A DNA stretch of 64,000 nt from Amycolatopsis iheyensis (GCF_024703995.1 NZ_JAMXQV010000025.1:98941-162940), one strand, 5' to 3'. Positions 43,723 to 53,403 are shown, numbered from the stretch's first letter. Numbers and translations: made by a program. Notes: a model not told the origin generated them from the letters alone.

Positions 43723-44696
43723 CGGCGGTCGCCGGGATGAACTTCAGCGTCGACGCGTGGGACCCGGGCTACGGCAGCTCGATGGAGGCCGAGGAGCTGG
43801 CGCGCTCGGGCGCCGAGGTCGAGCTCGAGGTCGAGGTGCCGGCGGCGGAGTGGGCGCCCATCGACCCTTCGCCGGTTTCGCCGCCCGACGCGGTGTTGTT
43901 CGTCGACGGTGTCCGCCGGATCGACGCCCGCGTCTGGATCGACGACCCGGCGGGGACGAACTCGGCGTCCATCGGGCTCTGCGCGTCGTACGCGGCCGGG
44001 GTGGTGTGCTGCTGCGACGGACGGGCGCACGTCGTCGCGAACGACGTCCGGCGCGGGTTGTTCACCGTCGCGGCCGAAGCCGAGGGCATCCGGACGTCGG
44101 CGGGGGAGTTCCAGGCCTTCCGCGCGACGGCCAAGGACGACAAGCCGCTCGCGGTCGTGCTGTCCTCGGCGGTGCAGGAGCAGCTGGCCGAAACCGAGCT
44201 GAAGACGGCGCACGACGCCCGCGAGGCGATCGCCGGCCACGTCGGGCGCGACCTGCTCGTGGTGGACGGCCCGCTGAGCGGCCGCACGCACCTGCCCCGG
44301 GCGGTCGGGTTCATCAAGAGCCACCAGACGACGTACCTGCCGGGCGAGCTCAACGCGATGGTCGGCCGGCTCGACGCGCACCAGCGCACGCCGGTGTTCC
44401 TGATGGGTACGACGTGGGTCCGGCACTCCTGGTACCTGCGGCTGCCGTCGGTGGGTGGCCCGCCGTGGGCGGGCGTGGTGCGGGTGGAGGCGGCGCCGCA
44501 CCTCGGCCGCGCGGAGGTGGCCGAGCTGGCGAACCTCACGCAGTCGGTGCTGGGCCGGTTCGCGTCGGTGGAGTACAAGGACTCGCGGGCGCCGCAGAAC
44601 CTCTACCCGATCGCCGGGCTGGAGCGCGACCTGCGGCACCGGCTGGGGGACCAGCAGTTCGTCCACCGGGCGCTGCGGGTGGCCGCGGCCCGCTGA
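43719..44696 (+). CDS. NurA-like nuclease domain protein
   Basis: A 325-aa protein that I place in the NurA fold by pattern and context. The acidic motif VLFVDGVRRIDARVW early in the protein, LLVVDGPLSGR in the middle, VGFIKSHQTTYLP, and the C-terminal YPIAGLERDLRHRLGDQQFVHR match the NurA arrangement. NurA is a 5'-3' nuclease working with the HerA motor. Its ATG overlaps the sbcC stop. Sitting after herA-like, sbcD and sbcC, it completes a set that in archaea forms the HerA-NurA-Mre11-Rad50 operon. Similarity to archaeal NurA is distant, so catalytic activity is inferred. Confidence 0.75.
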   Translation: MTAVAGMNFSVDAWDPGYGSSMEAEELARSGAEVELEVEVPAAEWAPIDPSPVSPPDAVLFVDGVRRIDARVWIDDPAGTNSASIGLCASYAAGVVCCCDGRAHVVANDVRRGLFTVAAEAEGIRTSAGEFQAFRATAKDDKPLAVVLSSAVQEQLAETELKTAHDAREAIAGHVGRDLLVVDGPLSGRTHLPRAVGFIKSHQTTYLPGELNAMVGRLDAHQRTPVFLMGTTWVRHSWYLRLPSVGGPPWAGVVRVEAAPHLGRAEVAELANLTQSVLGRFASVEYKDSRAPQNLYPIAGLERDLRHRLGDQQFVHRALRVAAAR

Positions 44697-44698
44697 GA

Positions 44699-44733
44699 CC
44701 GGCCCGGCGGCGGGGCACCGCACGCCGGGCCGG
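44699..44733. terminator. Terminator after HerA-SbcCD-NurA operon
   Basis: Arms CCGGCCCGGCG and CGCCGGGCCGG pair perfectly over 11 bp, two bases after the stop codon. A second GC-rich hairpin follows up to about 44790, before the convergent secreted-protein gene. Confidence 0.7.
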
Positions 44734-44814
44734 CGACCCGCCCCCTGGGGGGTGGGCGGGCCCCGGAACGGCGGGCCTGGGGAGCGCGCACGTTCCGGCG
44801 TCCTTTGTGGATGG

Positions 44815-45309
44815 TCAGCTCAGCGAGCCGTCCCCGGTCTGCGGCGCCCCGGCCGGCTTGACCGCGACCTGCGGTTTCGCCGCCTTGGCGGGCTTCGAGG
44901 TCGCGGTCGGCTTCGGCTTCGGCTTCGCCGTGGTGGTCGGCGGCTTCGTCGACGTCTTGGGTGGCGGGGTGCCCAGGATCGTGAAGGCTTGGGTCGCCTC
45001 CCGCCCGTCGGTGCAGGGGAACGACGCCGTGTACTTGCCCGGTGTCCCGATCGCCGTCGTGTATCCGGCGTGCTTGCCCCAGTTGCCGCCCTCGGTCCAG
45101 TTCAGCGGAGCGGCGAACCCCTTCGACGTGACCGGTCCCGCCGGGGTGCAGCCGTTGCCGACCCCGGAGAGCACCTGGGCGTAGATCTGCCCGCCGGGCG
45201 CCACTTCGGTCGACATGCCCCAGGTCACCTCGTCCGCGAAGGCCGGGGCGCCGAGCGTCAGCGTCGCCGCGCCCGCGGCCAGCAGGCCGGCCAGTGCCTT
45301 CCTGATCAT
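44815..45309 (-). CDS. Secreted protein, paralogue B, with Lys/Pro/Thr tail
   Basis: A 164-aa exported protein. Signal peptide MIRKALAGLLAAGAATLTLG ends at PAFA. The mature domain (about 27-110) is a beta-rich domain with the pattern GPVTSKGFAAPLNWTEGGNW and SFPCTDGREATQAFT; two Cys probably form a disulphide. A disordered Lys/Pro/Thr tail ends PQTGDGSLS. This recalls a sortase motif, but no hydrophobic segment or basic tail follows. Its ATG overlaps the stop of the upstream paralogue (ATGA). Function unknown. Confidence 0.75.
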   Translation of the reverse strand: MIRKALAGLLAAGAATLTLGAPAFADEVTWGMSTEVAPGGQIYAQVLSGVGNGCTPAGPVTSKGFAAPLNWTEGGNWGKHAGYTTAIGTPGKYTASFPCTDGREATQAFTILGTPPPKTSTKPPTTTAKPKPKPTATSKPAKAAKPQVAVKPAGAPQTGDGSLS

Positions 45310-45668
45310 GCCTGGCCTCCCGTGTCGTCCGTGACGGTGAAGGAGTAGGCGGCCGTCCGGCCGTCGGCGCACGGGAACGACGCCGGGTACTCGCCGGGCT
45401 GCTCGACCGCCGTCGCGTAGCCGGCGTACCGGCCCCAGGGGCCGTCCTCGGTCCACTGCAGCGGCTCGGTGAAGCCCGCCGAGGTGACCGGCCCGCTCGG
45501 CACGCAGCCGACTTCCCACTCGGAGAACACGACCGCTTGGACCTGCCCGCCGGGCTCGACGAACTGCGTCAGCGACCACACGACGGGCTGCTCCGCGTGG
45601 GCCGGGGTGCTCAGCGCCAGCGTCGCCGCCCCGGCCCCGATTAGGCCGATCAGTGTTTTCTTGACCAT
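45306..45668 (-). CDS. Secreted protein, paralogue A
   Basis: A 120-aa exported protein with signal peptide MVKKTLIGLIGAGAATLALS ending at AHA. The mature part is one domain, clearly paralogous to the next gene: GPVTSAGFTEPLQWTEDGPW, AGYATAVEQPGEYPASFPC and DGRTAAYSFTVT match in order. GAGGGGA precedes the ATG at 45668. The two genes overlap by four bases and arose by tandem duplication. They are divergent from the secreted GH3 gene across a gap with a perfect inverted repeat. Function unknown. Confidence 0.78.
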   Translation of the reverse strand: MVKKTLIGLIGAGAATLALSTPAHAEQPVVWSLTQFVEPGGQVQAVVFSEWEVGCVPSGPVTSAGFTEPLQWTEDGPWGRYAGYATAVEQPGEYPASFPCADGRTAAYSFTVTDDTGGQA

Positions 45669-45731
45669 GACTCGTCCCCTCTCGTTCGTGCTCGCTCCAC
45701 GCCTGAGCCGGGAAAATGGTTGAGTCCACTC

Positions 45732-45753
45732 GTTGTTCAAGTACATGAACAAC
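45732..45753. promoter_or_regulatory. Perfect inverted repeat between divergent secretion genes
   Basis: Arms GTTGTTCA and TGAACAAC are exactly complementary around a 6-nt spacer (AGTACA). The site lies 64 bp before the secreted paralogues and 77 bp before the GH3 start. It looks like a dimeric repressor operator. Confidence 0.65.
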
Positions 45754-45829
45754 TATCGAGTCTATGTTTCGCCATCACGTATGGGTTAGCTTGTCCGCCG
45801 TCGATCCGTTCGGTGGCGAGGGAGCTTCC

Positions 45830-47881
45830 ATGCGCAACGGCCCACTGGTTCTCGTCGCGGTACTGGGGTTGTCGCTGGCGGCGCCCGCGGTGGCCGGCGC
45901 CGCACCCTGGCTCGACGCCCGGCAGTCACCCGACCGGCGGGCCGCCGAGCTCGTCGCCGCGATGACGCTCGACGAGAAGATCTCCCAGCTGCACCTGCAG
46001 CCCGACGCCGAGCACCAGCGGTTCGTGCCGCCGATCCCGCGGCTCGGCGTGCCCGGCTTCCGCATCGCCAACGGCCCGGCCGGCATGGGCCCGGCCGACG
46101 ACAAACCGCAGAAGCCGGCGACCGCGTTGCCCGCCACGATGGCGCTGGCGTCGACGTTCGACACCGACGTCGCCCGGAAGTACGGCCGGCTGGTCGGCGC
46201 CGAAACCCGCGCGCTGGCGCACAACGTGTCCGAGGGGCCGGACATCAACATCGCCCGCGTCCCGCGCAACGGCCGGACGTTCGAGGGGATGGGGGAGGAC
46301 CCGTTCCTCGTCGGTGCCCTGGGCGCGGCGGACATCCGCGGCATCCAGGAGAACGGGACCATCGCCGAGGTCAAGCACTACGCGGCGAACAACCAGGAGA
46401 CCCAGCGCCAGAGCATCGACGAGCACATCGACGAGCGCACCCTGAACGAGCTGTACCTGCCGCACTTCGAGCAGGCGGTGACCGAAGGCCACGCGGGCTC
46501 GGTGATGTGCGCCTACCCGAAGATCAACGGCGTCTTCACGTGCGAGAACCCGGCGCTGCTGCAGGACAAGCTCCGCGACGACTGGGGGTTCGAGGGGTTC
46601 GTCCAGTCCGACTGGGGCGCCGCGCACAGCACCGTCGGATCGGCGAACGCGGGCATGAACCTCGAGATGATCGACGGCACCTGGTACGGCGAGAAGATGA
46701 AGCAGGCCGTGCTCGCCGGGCAGGTGAGCGAACAGCGCGTCGACGAGCTGTTGCTGCCGCGCTTCCGGACGATGTTCGCCTTCGGGCAGTTCGACCACCC
46801 GCCGGTCCTCACGCCGTTGCCGACCGCGCGCCACGACGCCGCGGCGAAGGACTTCGCCGAACGCGGCATGGTGCTGCTGCGCAACGAACACGCGCAGCTC
46901 CCGCTCAGCTCCGCGGTGCGGTCGATCGCGCTGATCGGGCCGTTCGCCACCAAGGCCAAGACGGGCGGCGGCGGCAGCTCGGCCGTCATCCCGACGTCCA
47001 CTGTGGACCCGTTGCCGGGGCTGCGGGCGCGGGTCCCGGGCGCCGCGGTGACGTTGGACGACGGCAGTGACCCCGCCCGGGCGGCCGCGCTGGCCGCCGG
47101 CGCCGAGGTCGCGGTGGTGATGGTCGGCGACAACGAAACCGAGGGCAAGGACCGGCCGAGCCTCGCCCTGGAGGGCAACCAGGACGCGCTCGTGGCGGCG
47201 GTCGCGGCGGCCAACCCGCACACGGTGGTCGTGGTGAAGAGCGGCGGGCCGGTGCTGATGCCGTGGGCGGCTTCGGTGCCGTCGATCCTGCAGGCGTGGT
47301 ACCCGGGCCAGCAGGACGGCGCGGCGGTGGCGGGCGTGCTGTTCGGCGACGTCAACCCGTCGGCGAAGCTGCCGATCACGTTCCCGGCGGCGGACGCCGA
47401 CACCCCGGCGAACACGGCGGCGCAGTTCCCGGGCGTGAACGGGGTCGCGGAGTACTCGGAGGGCCTGCAGGTCGGCTACCGCTGGTTCGACGCGCAGGGC
47501 CGGGCGCCGCTGTTCCCGTTCGGCCACGGCCTGTCGTACACGACGTTCGCCTTCTCGGGCCTGTCGGTCCGCACCACGGGCGACGGCGCGACGGCGACGT
47601 TCACGGTCCGGAACACGGGCCACCGGGCGGGCGCCGAGGTGGCGCAGCTGTACCTGGGCTTCCCGTCGGCCGCGGGCGAACCGCCGCGGCAGCTGAAGGG
47701 CTTCTCGCGGGTTTCCCTGGCGCCGGGGCAGTCCCAGCGGGTGACGATCCGGCTGGCCGCACGCGACTTCTCGGTGTGGGACACCGGCCGGCACGCGTGG
47801 ACGCCGGTGAAGGGCGGGTTCACCGTGCAGGTGGGCGACTCGTCGAGGTCGTTGCCGCTGCAGGCGCCGCTCAAGCGATGA
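45830..47881 (+). CDS. Secreted GH3 beta-glucosidase
   Basis: A 683-aa exported family 3 glycoside hydrolase. The ATG at 45830 opens a Sec signal peptide (MRNGPLVLVAVLGLSLAAPA, cleavage near AGAA) and has GAGGGAG upstream. The catalytic barrel shows EGPDINIARVPRNGRTFEGM, KHYAANNQETQR, and the nucleophile Asp in FVQSDWGAAHST. The second domain begins near VLLRNEHAQLPL and a fibronectin-III-like domain ends the protein. Unlike the GH3 enzyme at 19221 it is extracellular, has no PA14 insert and is shorter. It likely degrades plant beta-glucosides outside the cell. Confidence 0.93.
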   Translation: MRNGPLVLVAVLGLSLAAPAVAGAAPWLDARQSPDRRAAELVAAMTLDEKISQLHLQPDAEHQRFVPPIPRLGVPGFRIANGPAGMGPADDKPQKPATALPATMALASTFDTDVARKYGRLVGAETRALAHNVSEGPDINIARVPRNGRTFEGMGEDPFLVGALGAADIRGIQENGTIAEVKHYAANNQETQRQSIDEHIDERTLNELYLPHFEQAVTEGHAGSVMCAYPKINGVFTCENPALLQDKLRDDWGFEGFVQSDWGAAHSTVGSANAGMNLEMIDGTWYGEKMKQAVLAGQVSEQRVDELLLPRFRTMFAFGQFDHPPVLTPLPTARHDAAAKDFAERGMVLLRNEHAQLPLSSAVRSIALIGPFATKAKTGGGGSSAVIPTSTVDPLPGLRARVPGAAVTLDDGSDPARAAALAAGAEVAVVMVGDNETEGKDRPSLALEGNQDALVAAVAAANPHTVVVVKSGGPVLMPWAASVPSILQAWYPGQQDGAAVAGVLFGDVNPSAKLPITFPAADADTPANTAAQFPGVNGVAEYSEGLQVGYRWFDAQGRAPLFPFGHGLSYTTFAFSGLSVRTTGDGATATFTVRNTGHRAGAEVAQLYLGFPSAAGEPPRQLKGFSRVSLAPGQSQRVTIRLAARDFSVWDTGRHAWTPVKGGFTVQVGDSSRSLPLQAPLKR

Positions 47882-47888
47882 TGGCGCG

Positions 47889-48297
47889 GTGACGTTCGGC
47901 CGCCGGCTGAGCCGGGCGTGGCTGGTGTGGGACCGCGACGACGACAGCTGGTTCGCGGACGCGCCGGTGCTGCTGGACTTCGACGGCGAGCAGGTCGAGC
48001 TGTGCCACACCAAGTTCGCCGACCTGTCGATCACGTGGAACACGATCGACCCGCGGGCCCGCCCGGAGTGGTGCGAAGACGGCGAACCACCGTTCCGCCG
48101 CCGATCTCGCCGGGCTGCACGGGCTCGAGCTGCACTCGGTGGAGTTCCTCGAATGGGCGGACGCCGGCCTGGCGAGCCGGTCGGTGACGCCGCGGTTCGT
48201 CTTCGAGGGCGTGGCGATGGCGGTCGCCAATGCCCTGGACGAGAACGGTCTCGAGTTCGGCGAGCCGATGGATGGTTATCGGGCGCACCCGCTCTAG
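47889..48297 (+). pseudogene. Hypothetical protein gene broken by a +1 frameshift
   Basis: A gene of about 136 codons that needs two frames. The GTG at 47889 gives RLSRAWLVWDRDDDSWFAD to WCEDGEPPF. The frame then becomes arginine-rich nonsense, while the next frame continues smoothly as AADLAGLHGLELHSVEFLEW to MDGYRAHPL and a TAG at 48295. Removing one C near 48095-48096 restores a single frame. It is either a recent pseudogene or a sequencing error in a C/G-rich run. No family recognised. Its stop overlaps the stop of the convergent lipoprotein gene. Confidence 0.7.
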
Positions 48298-48878
48298 ATC
48301 TTGCAGCCCGGCGCGCTCCCCGCGGCGAGCATCAGCTCGGGCGAAGCCGCCATGGGCGCGACCGGGTCGTACATCCCGTCGACGTCCTGCTGGGCCTGCT
48401 CCAGCGCCTGGCCCGCCGGGTCCTGGGACGCCTGGTCGCCCGGCTTGGCGTGGTCGAGGGCGGTCTTCGCGTCGCCGGCCCGGTCGCGGGACGTCGTGAA
48501 CTTCGTGACGAACGCCTGCCGGACCGTCTCGGCCAGCGGGACCGGGGCCGGGGGCAGGGCGCTCAGCCGGTCGACCACCTCGCCCGTGCGGGCCGCCATC
48601 CCGCCCAGCAGCGCGCTCAGCCGCCGCTGCGCCTCCGCGACCGTCGTCGGGTCGGGCTGGGCCGGCTTGGCTTCCCGGTTGGTGCGCTCGCGGTAGCCGT
48701 TGATCGCCGCGCAGAAGCCGTCCATCCAGGTCAGCGTCGCCGGGTCGGGGGACGGCGGGGCCGGCTGGGTCGCCGATGTCGGGGGCGCGGTCACCGTCAC
48801 CGTCGGCGCGGTGGTGTCCGTCCCCGTGCACGCTGTCAGCACCAGGCAGGCGCCGAGCAGTCCTGGAACGAGTTTCAT
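48294..48878 (-). CDS. Putative lipoprotein
   Basis: A 194-aa lipoprotein: signal peptide MKLVPGLLGACLVLTACTG with lipobox LTAC, so the mature chain would be anchored to the outer face of the membrane by its N-terminal Cys. A Thr/Pro-rich linker (about 20-50) leads to a helical domain (MDGFCAAINGYRERTNRE to the end) with two further Cys. It resembles the many small actinobacterial lipoproteins of unknown role. It converges on the frameshifted gene with stop codons sharing the tetranucleotide CTAG. Confidence 0.8.
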   Translation of the reverse strand: MKLVPGLLGACLVLTACTGTDTTAPTVTVTAPPTSATQPAPPSPDPATLTWMDGFCAAINGYRERTNREAKPAQPDPTTVAEAQRRLSALLGGMAARTGEVVDRLSALPPAPVPLAETVRQAFVTKFTTSRDRAGDAKTALDHAKPGDQASQDPAGQALEQAQQDVDGMYDPVAPMAASPELMLAAGSAPGCKI

Positions 48879-48938
48879 GAGATCCCCCTCGCGGTGCTCC
48901 TCGTCAGGTAGTACGCGCGAGGTGGCCGAAGGGTTGAG

Positions 48939-49190
48939 TCAGGCGGCGGCGAGCCGTCCGGCCAAGGCCTCCCGGCCGTCGGCCGTCAGCTCCGCCCGCG
49001 TCCACTGCCCGAGCGCCACCACCGGCCCCCGCGCCGGCCGGATCAGCCCGGCCCGCGCGAGCTCGTGCGCGGTCGCCTGATCACAGCACGGCAGCCCGTC
49101 GACCCGCAGGTCGGGTTCGCAGCTGCAGGTGAGCTCGGCCCGGCCCGCGCCGACCGCCCGCAACATCGCCAACGCCCTCTGGTTCAGCAT
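48939..49190 (-). CDS. Small Cys-containing protein (83 aa), unknown
   Basis: An 83-aa protein: helix LNQRALAMLRAVGAGRAEL, a Cys cluster CSCEPDLRVDGLPCCD, then AHELARAGLIRPARGP and TADGREALAG, which read like a small winged-helix fold. The ATG at 49190 follows GAGGGGGACGACC. A structural or regulatory metal site is possible. No neighbours suggest a role. Confidence 0.6.
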   Translation of the reverse strand: MLNQRALAMLRAVGAGRAELTCSCEPDLRVDGLPCCDQATAHELARAGLIRPARGPVVALGQWTRAELTADGREALAGRLAAA

Positions 49191-49289
49191 GGTCGTCCCC
49201 CTCTGTGGAGCTGACCTGAAAGAGACGTGACCGCCGTCACCGAATACGCGGGTTTCGCGAGGTTCCCCCGAACGGTGCACGATGACCCC

Positions 49290-49604
49290 ATGACGGATTC
49301 GATCGGCGACCCGGCGGTGCGCGCGTTCATCGACGCACTGAACGCGGGCGACCGCACAGCGTTCCAGGCCGCGCTCACCCCGGACGCGACGATGTCCGAC
49401 GACGGCCGCGACCGCGACCTCGCGGAGTGGACCGAGAAGGAGATCTTCTCGAGCCAGGGCCACCTCGACGTCGAGTCCGCGGAGGACGAGGGGCGGAAGT
49501 TCGTCGCGAACTACGCCAACTCGACGTGGGGCGCCATGCGCACGCGCTGGGCGTTCACCGTTCGCGACGGCAAGGTGGCGCGCTTCGAGACCGGGCAGGC
49601 CTGA
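49290..49604 (+). CDS. SnoaL/NTF2-like small protein
   Basis: A 104-aa protein with the NTF2-like cone fold pattern: VRAFIDALNAGDRTAFQAALTPDATMSDDG, EIFSSQGHLD, and a terminal WAFTVRDGKVARFETGQA. Such proteins are small ligand-binding or isomerase-like enzymes or dimerising scaffolds; the substrate cannot be inferred. The ATG at 49290 has no strong RBS, and an upstream in-frame start at 49227 is less likely given the family N-terminus. Confidence 0.75.
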   Translation: MTDSIGDPAVRAFIDALNAGDRTAFQAALTPDATMSDDGRDRDLAEWTEKEIFSSQGHLDVESAEDEGRKFVANYANSTWGAMRTRWAFTVRDGKVARFETGQA

Positions 49605-49630
49605 GTCTCGTGTGACTCCTGAGGCTTGAG

Positions 49631-50332
49631 TTACAGGCGTTCCTGCAGCGCGTCCGCCGCGGCGAGCAGGTCCGCCGCCCAGCGGGCACCCGGCTTCCGG
49701 CCGATCCGCTCGATCGGGCCGGACACCGACACCGCTGCCACGACCGTGCCCGCCGAGTCGCGGACCGGCGCCGAAATGCTCGCGACGCCCGGTTCGCGCT
49801 CCGCCACGCTCTGGGCCCACCCGCGCCGGCGCACCTCGAGCAGCGTGCGTTCGCCGAAGACCGCGTCGGCCAGGATCGTGCGCTGCGTGTGGGGATCCGC
49901 CCAGGCCGCGAGCACCTTCGCACCCGAACCGGCGGTCATCGGCAGCCGTGAGCCCACCGGCACCGTGTCGCGCAGGCCCGACGGCGGCTCCGCCGTCGCC
50001 ACGCACACGCGCTGCACGCCGTCGCGCCGGTAGAGCTGGACGCTTTCGCCGGTGACGTCGCGCAGTTTCGGCAGCACGACGCCGGCCGCGTCGAGCAGCG
50101 GGTCCGTCGAGCCGCCCGCCAGCTCGGCCAGCGCGGTGCCGGGACGCCAGCGCCCGTCGGGACCGCGGCGCAGCAGCCGGTGCACTTCGAGGCCCACCGC
50201 GAGCCGGTGCGCCGTCGCCCGCGGGAGACCCGTTCGCGTGCACAGTTCCGCGAGGCCGCAGGGGTCGTCCGCGACCGCCTGCAGGACGGCCACTGCTTTG
50301 TCCAGTACTCCGATACCGCTATGCTGTCCCAC
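49631..50332 (-). CDS. IclR-family regulator next to leuCD (NdgR/LtbR-like)
   Basis: A 233-aa regulator with an N-terminal winged HTH (ALAELCTRTGLPRATAHRL-type, about 20-50) and a C-terminal IclR effector domain (SGAKVLAAW, REPGVASISAPVRD). Its position divergent from leuC is that of NdgR in Streptomyces and LtbR in Corynebacterium, which control leucine genes and amino-acid-linked metabolism. A TAGTAT six bases before the GTG suggests a leaderless transcript. It likely binds the 146-bp space shared with leuC. Confidence 0.92.
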   Translation of the reverse strand: MGQHSGIGVLDKAVAVLQAVADDPCGLAELCTRTGLPRATAHRLAVGLEVHRLLRRGPDGRWRPGTALAELAGGSTDPLLDAAGVVLPKLRDVTGESVQLYRRDGVQRVCVATAEPPSGLRDTVPVGSRLPMTAGSGAKVLAAWADPHTQRTILADAVFGERTLLEVRRRGWAQSVAEREPGVASISAPVRDSAGTVVAAVSVSGPIERIGRKPGARWAADLLAAADALQERL

Positions 50333-50376
50333 GACCCGATACTAGCGTCCCGCACTTTGGGAAGTCCAGTATCTGG
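50333..50376. promoter_or_regulatory. ltbR-like/leuC divergent promoter elements
   Basis: TAGTAT (minus strand, 50344-50339) ends six bases before the regulator GTG, as a leaderless -10. CCAGTATCTGG (50366-50376) is a short palindrome and TCCC..GGGA (50348-50362) another; both are candidate IclR-type sites. Confidence 0.5.
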
Positions 50377-50478
50377 GAAACACGGACTCGAGCTGCGCCC
50401 CTCCCTCTTGGCTCGCACCAGTTCCGCAGGTGTGCGCCCGAGTTCCACCACCACAACGAACCGTGGAAGGAGCCGGAG

Positions 50479-51912
<1,434 letters not shown>

Positions 51913-51931
51913 CCCGAGAGGAGCTCCCACC

Positions 51932-52534
51932 ATGGAACCGTTCACCCAGCACACCGGCATCGGCGTCCCGCTCCGCCGGTCCAACGTGGACACTGACCAG
52001 ATCATCCCGGCGGTCTACCTCAAGCGGGTGACCCGGACGGGCTTCGAGGACGGCCTGTTCGCCGCCTGGCGCGGCGACGAGGAGTTCATCCTCAACCAGG
52101 AGCCGTTCTCCCGGGGCAGCGTGCTGGTCGCGGGGCCGGACTTCGGCACCGGGTCGTCGCGCGAGCACGCCGTCTGGGCGCTGATGGACTACGGCTTCAA
52201 GGTCGTCATCTCCGCCCGGTTCGCCGACATCTTCCGCGGCAACTCCGGCAAGGGCGGCCTGGTCGCCGCCCAGTGCGAGCAGCACGACGTCGAGCTGCTC
52301 TGGAAGCTGCTGGAGAACGAGCCCGGCACCGAGGTCACGGTCGACCTCGAGACCAAGACCGTGCGGGCCAAGGACTTCACCGCGCCCTTCCAGATCGACG
52401 ACTACGTCCGCTGGCGGCTGCTCGAAGGTCTCGACGACATCGCGCTGACGTTGCGCCACGCCGGTGGGATCGACACGTTCGAGGCCGCCCGTCCGTCGTG
52501 GAAGCCGACGACCACACCGGTCGCCGCGGGCTGA
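51932..52534 (+). CDS. leuD: 3-isopropylmalate dehydratase, small subunit
   Basis: A 200-aa swivel-domain partner of LeuC. It has VPLRRSNVDTDQIIPAVYL near the N-terminus and the substrate-binding FGTGSSREHAVWAL. GAGAGGAG lies before the ATG. It is followed by a hairpin with a T-tract and then by the second HU gene, the mycobacterial leuC-leuD-hupB order. Confidence 0.97.
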   Translation: MEPFTQHTGIGVPLRRSNVDTDQIIPAVYLKRVTRTGFEDGLFAAWRGDEEFILNQEPFSRGSVLVAGPDFGTGSSREHAVWALMDYGFKVVISARFADIFRGNSGKGGLVAAQCEQHDVELLWKLLENEPGTEVTVDLETKTVRAKDFTAPFQIDDYVRWRLLEGLDDIALTLRHAGGIDTFEAARPSWKPTTTPVAAG

Positions 52535-52543
52535 GGTCATTCG

Positions 52544-52582
52544 GGGCGGGATTCCTTGCGTGTCAAGGAGTCCCGCCCTTTT
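52544..52582 (+). terminator. Terminator after leuCD
   Basis: Stem GGGCGGGATTCCTTG paired with CAAGGAGTCCCGCCC (14 of 15), 5-nt loop, followed by TTTT. It starts 10 bp after the leuD stop. Confidence 0.85.
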
Positions 52583-52640
52583 CGTGCGGTGGGTGGCCGT
52601 CGTCCGCCCGGTGGAACCCGCGCCGGGATCGCGCGTGCCG

Positions 52641-52725
52641 ATGGAATTTGCGCTGCGTTGGTAATACCGTGGTGCTGGTCGGCCGACGCGGCCGTGGACG
52701 AGTACTTCCTTCTTGGAGGACTGGT
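52641..52725 (+). promoter_or_regulatory. Conserved 5' leader/promoter of HU copy 2
   Basis: TTGGTAATACCGTG, GTCGGCCGA, CGGCCGTG, ACGAGTA, TTCC and GGAGGACTGG occur in the same order and spacing as before HU copy 1, with only scattered differences over about 85 bases. TAATAC at 52662-52667 is a likely -10. Confidence 0.7.
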
Positions 52726-53403
52726 ATGGCCAACAAGGCCCAGCTGATCGAGGCGCTCACGGAGCGCTTGGGCGACAAGAAGGCCGCTTCCGAGGCGGTC
52801 GACGGTCTGGTCGACATCATCATCCGGACGGTCAACAAGGGCGAAAAGGTCACCATCACCGGCTTCGGGGTGTTCGAGAAGCGCGCCCGCGCGGCGCGGA
52901 CGGCTCGGAACCCGCGCACCGGCGAGACGGTGCGGGTCAAGAAGACGAACGTGCCGGCGTTCCGCGCCGGAACCACCTTCAAGGACGTCGTTTCGGGTGC
53001 CAAGAAGCTGGCCAAGGCGGCCCCGGCGAAGCGGGCGGGGACAACGCGGGCGACGAGTACCCGGGCGGCGGCGGCAAAGCCGGCCACGGCCCGGGCAACG
53101 GCAACGCGCGCGGCCGCGGCTCCGAAGGCGACAACGCGCACGAGGGCGGCGGCCCCCAAGACGGCAGCGGCGAAGCCGACGGCGGCGAAGTCGGCTACCG
53201 CGGCGAAGCCGACGACGGCCCGCAAGCCCGCGGCCGCCAAGACCACGGCGTCGAGGACCACGGCAGCGAAGACCACAGCAGCGAAGACCACGGCAGCCAA
53301 GAGCACGGCGTCGAGGACCACAGCGGCGAAGAGCACGACGGCTCGCAAGACGACGGCAGCGAAGGCCCCGGCCCGGCGCACCTCGACGGCGAAGAAGAGC
53401 TGA
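52726..53403 (+). CDS. hupB: HU-family protein with histone H1-like tail (HupB/HupS)
   Basis: A 225-aa HU protein. The HU domain (1-about 95) begins MANKAQLIEALTERLGDKK and is nearly the same as copy 1. The tail is richer in TTAAKTTAAK-type repeats. Synteny (leuD before it, mutT1-ppk1 after the insertion) matches mycobacterial hupB, so this is the ancestral copy. GGAGGACTGGT precedes the ATG. Such proteins compact DNA, and their tails are targets of acetylation in mycobacteria. Confidence 0.96.
   Translation: MANKAQLIEALTERLGDKKAASEAVDGLVDIIIRTVNKGEKVTITGFGVFEKRARAARTARNPRTGETVRVKKTNVPAFRAGTTFKDVVSGAKKLAKAAPAKRAGTTRATSTRAAAAKPATARATATRAAAAPKATTRTRAAAPKTAAAKPTAAKSATAAKPTTARKPAAAKTTASRTTAAKTTAAKTTAAKSTASRTTAAKSTTARKTTAAKAPARRTSTAKKS

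Noticed and set aside
44815..44850. Sortase cell-wall anchor at the end of the secreted paralogue
   Set aside because: PQTG is present but the hydrophobic helix and basic tail that must follow are missing.
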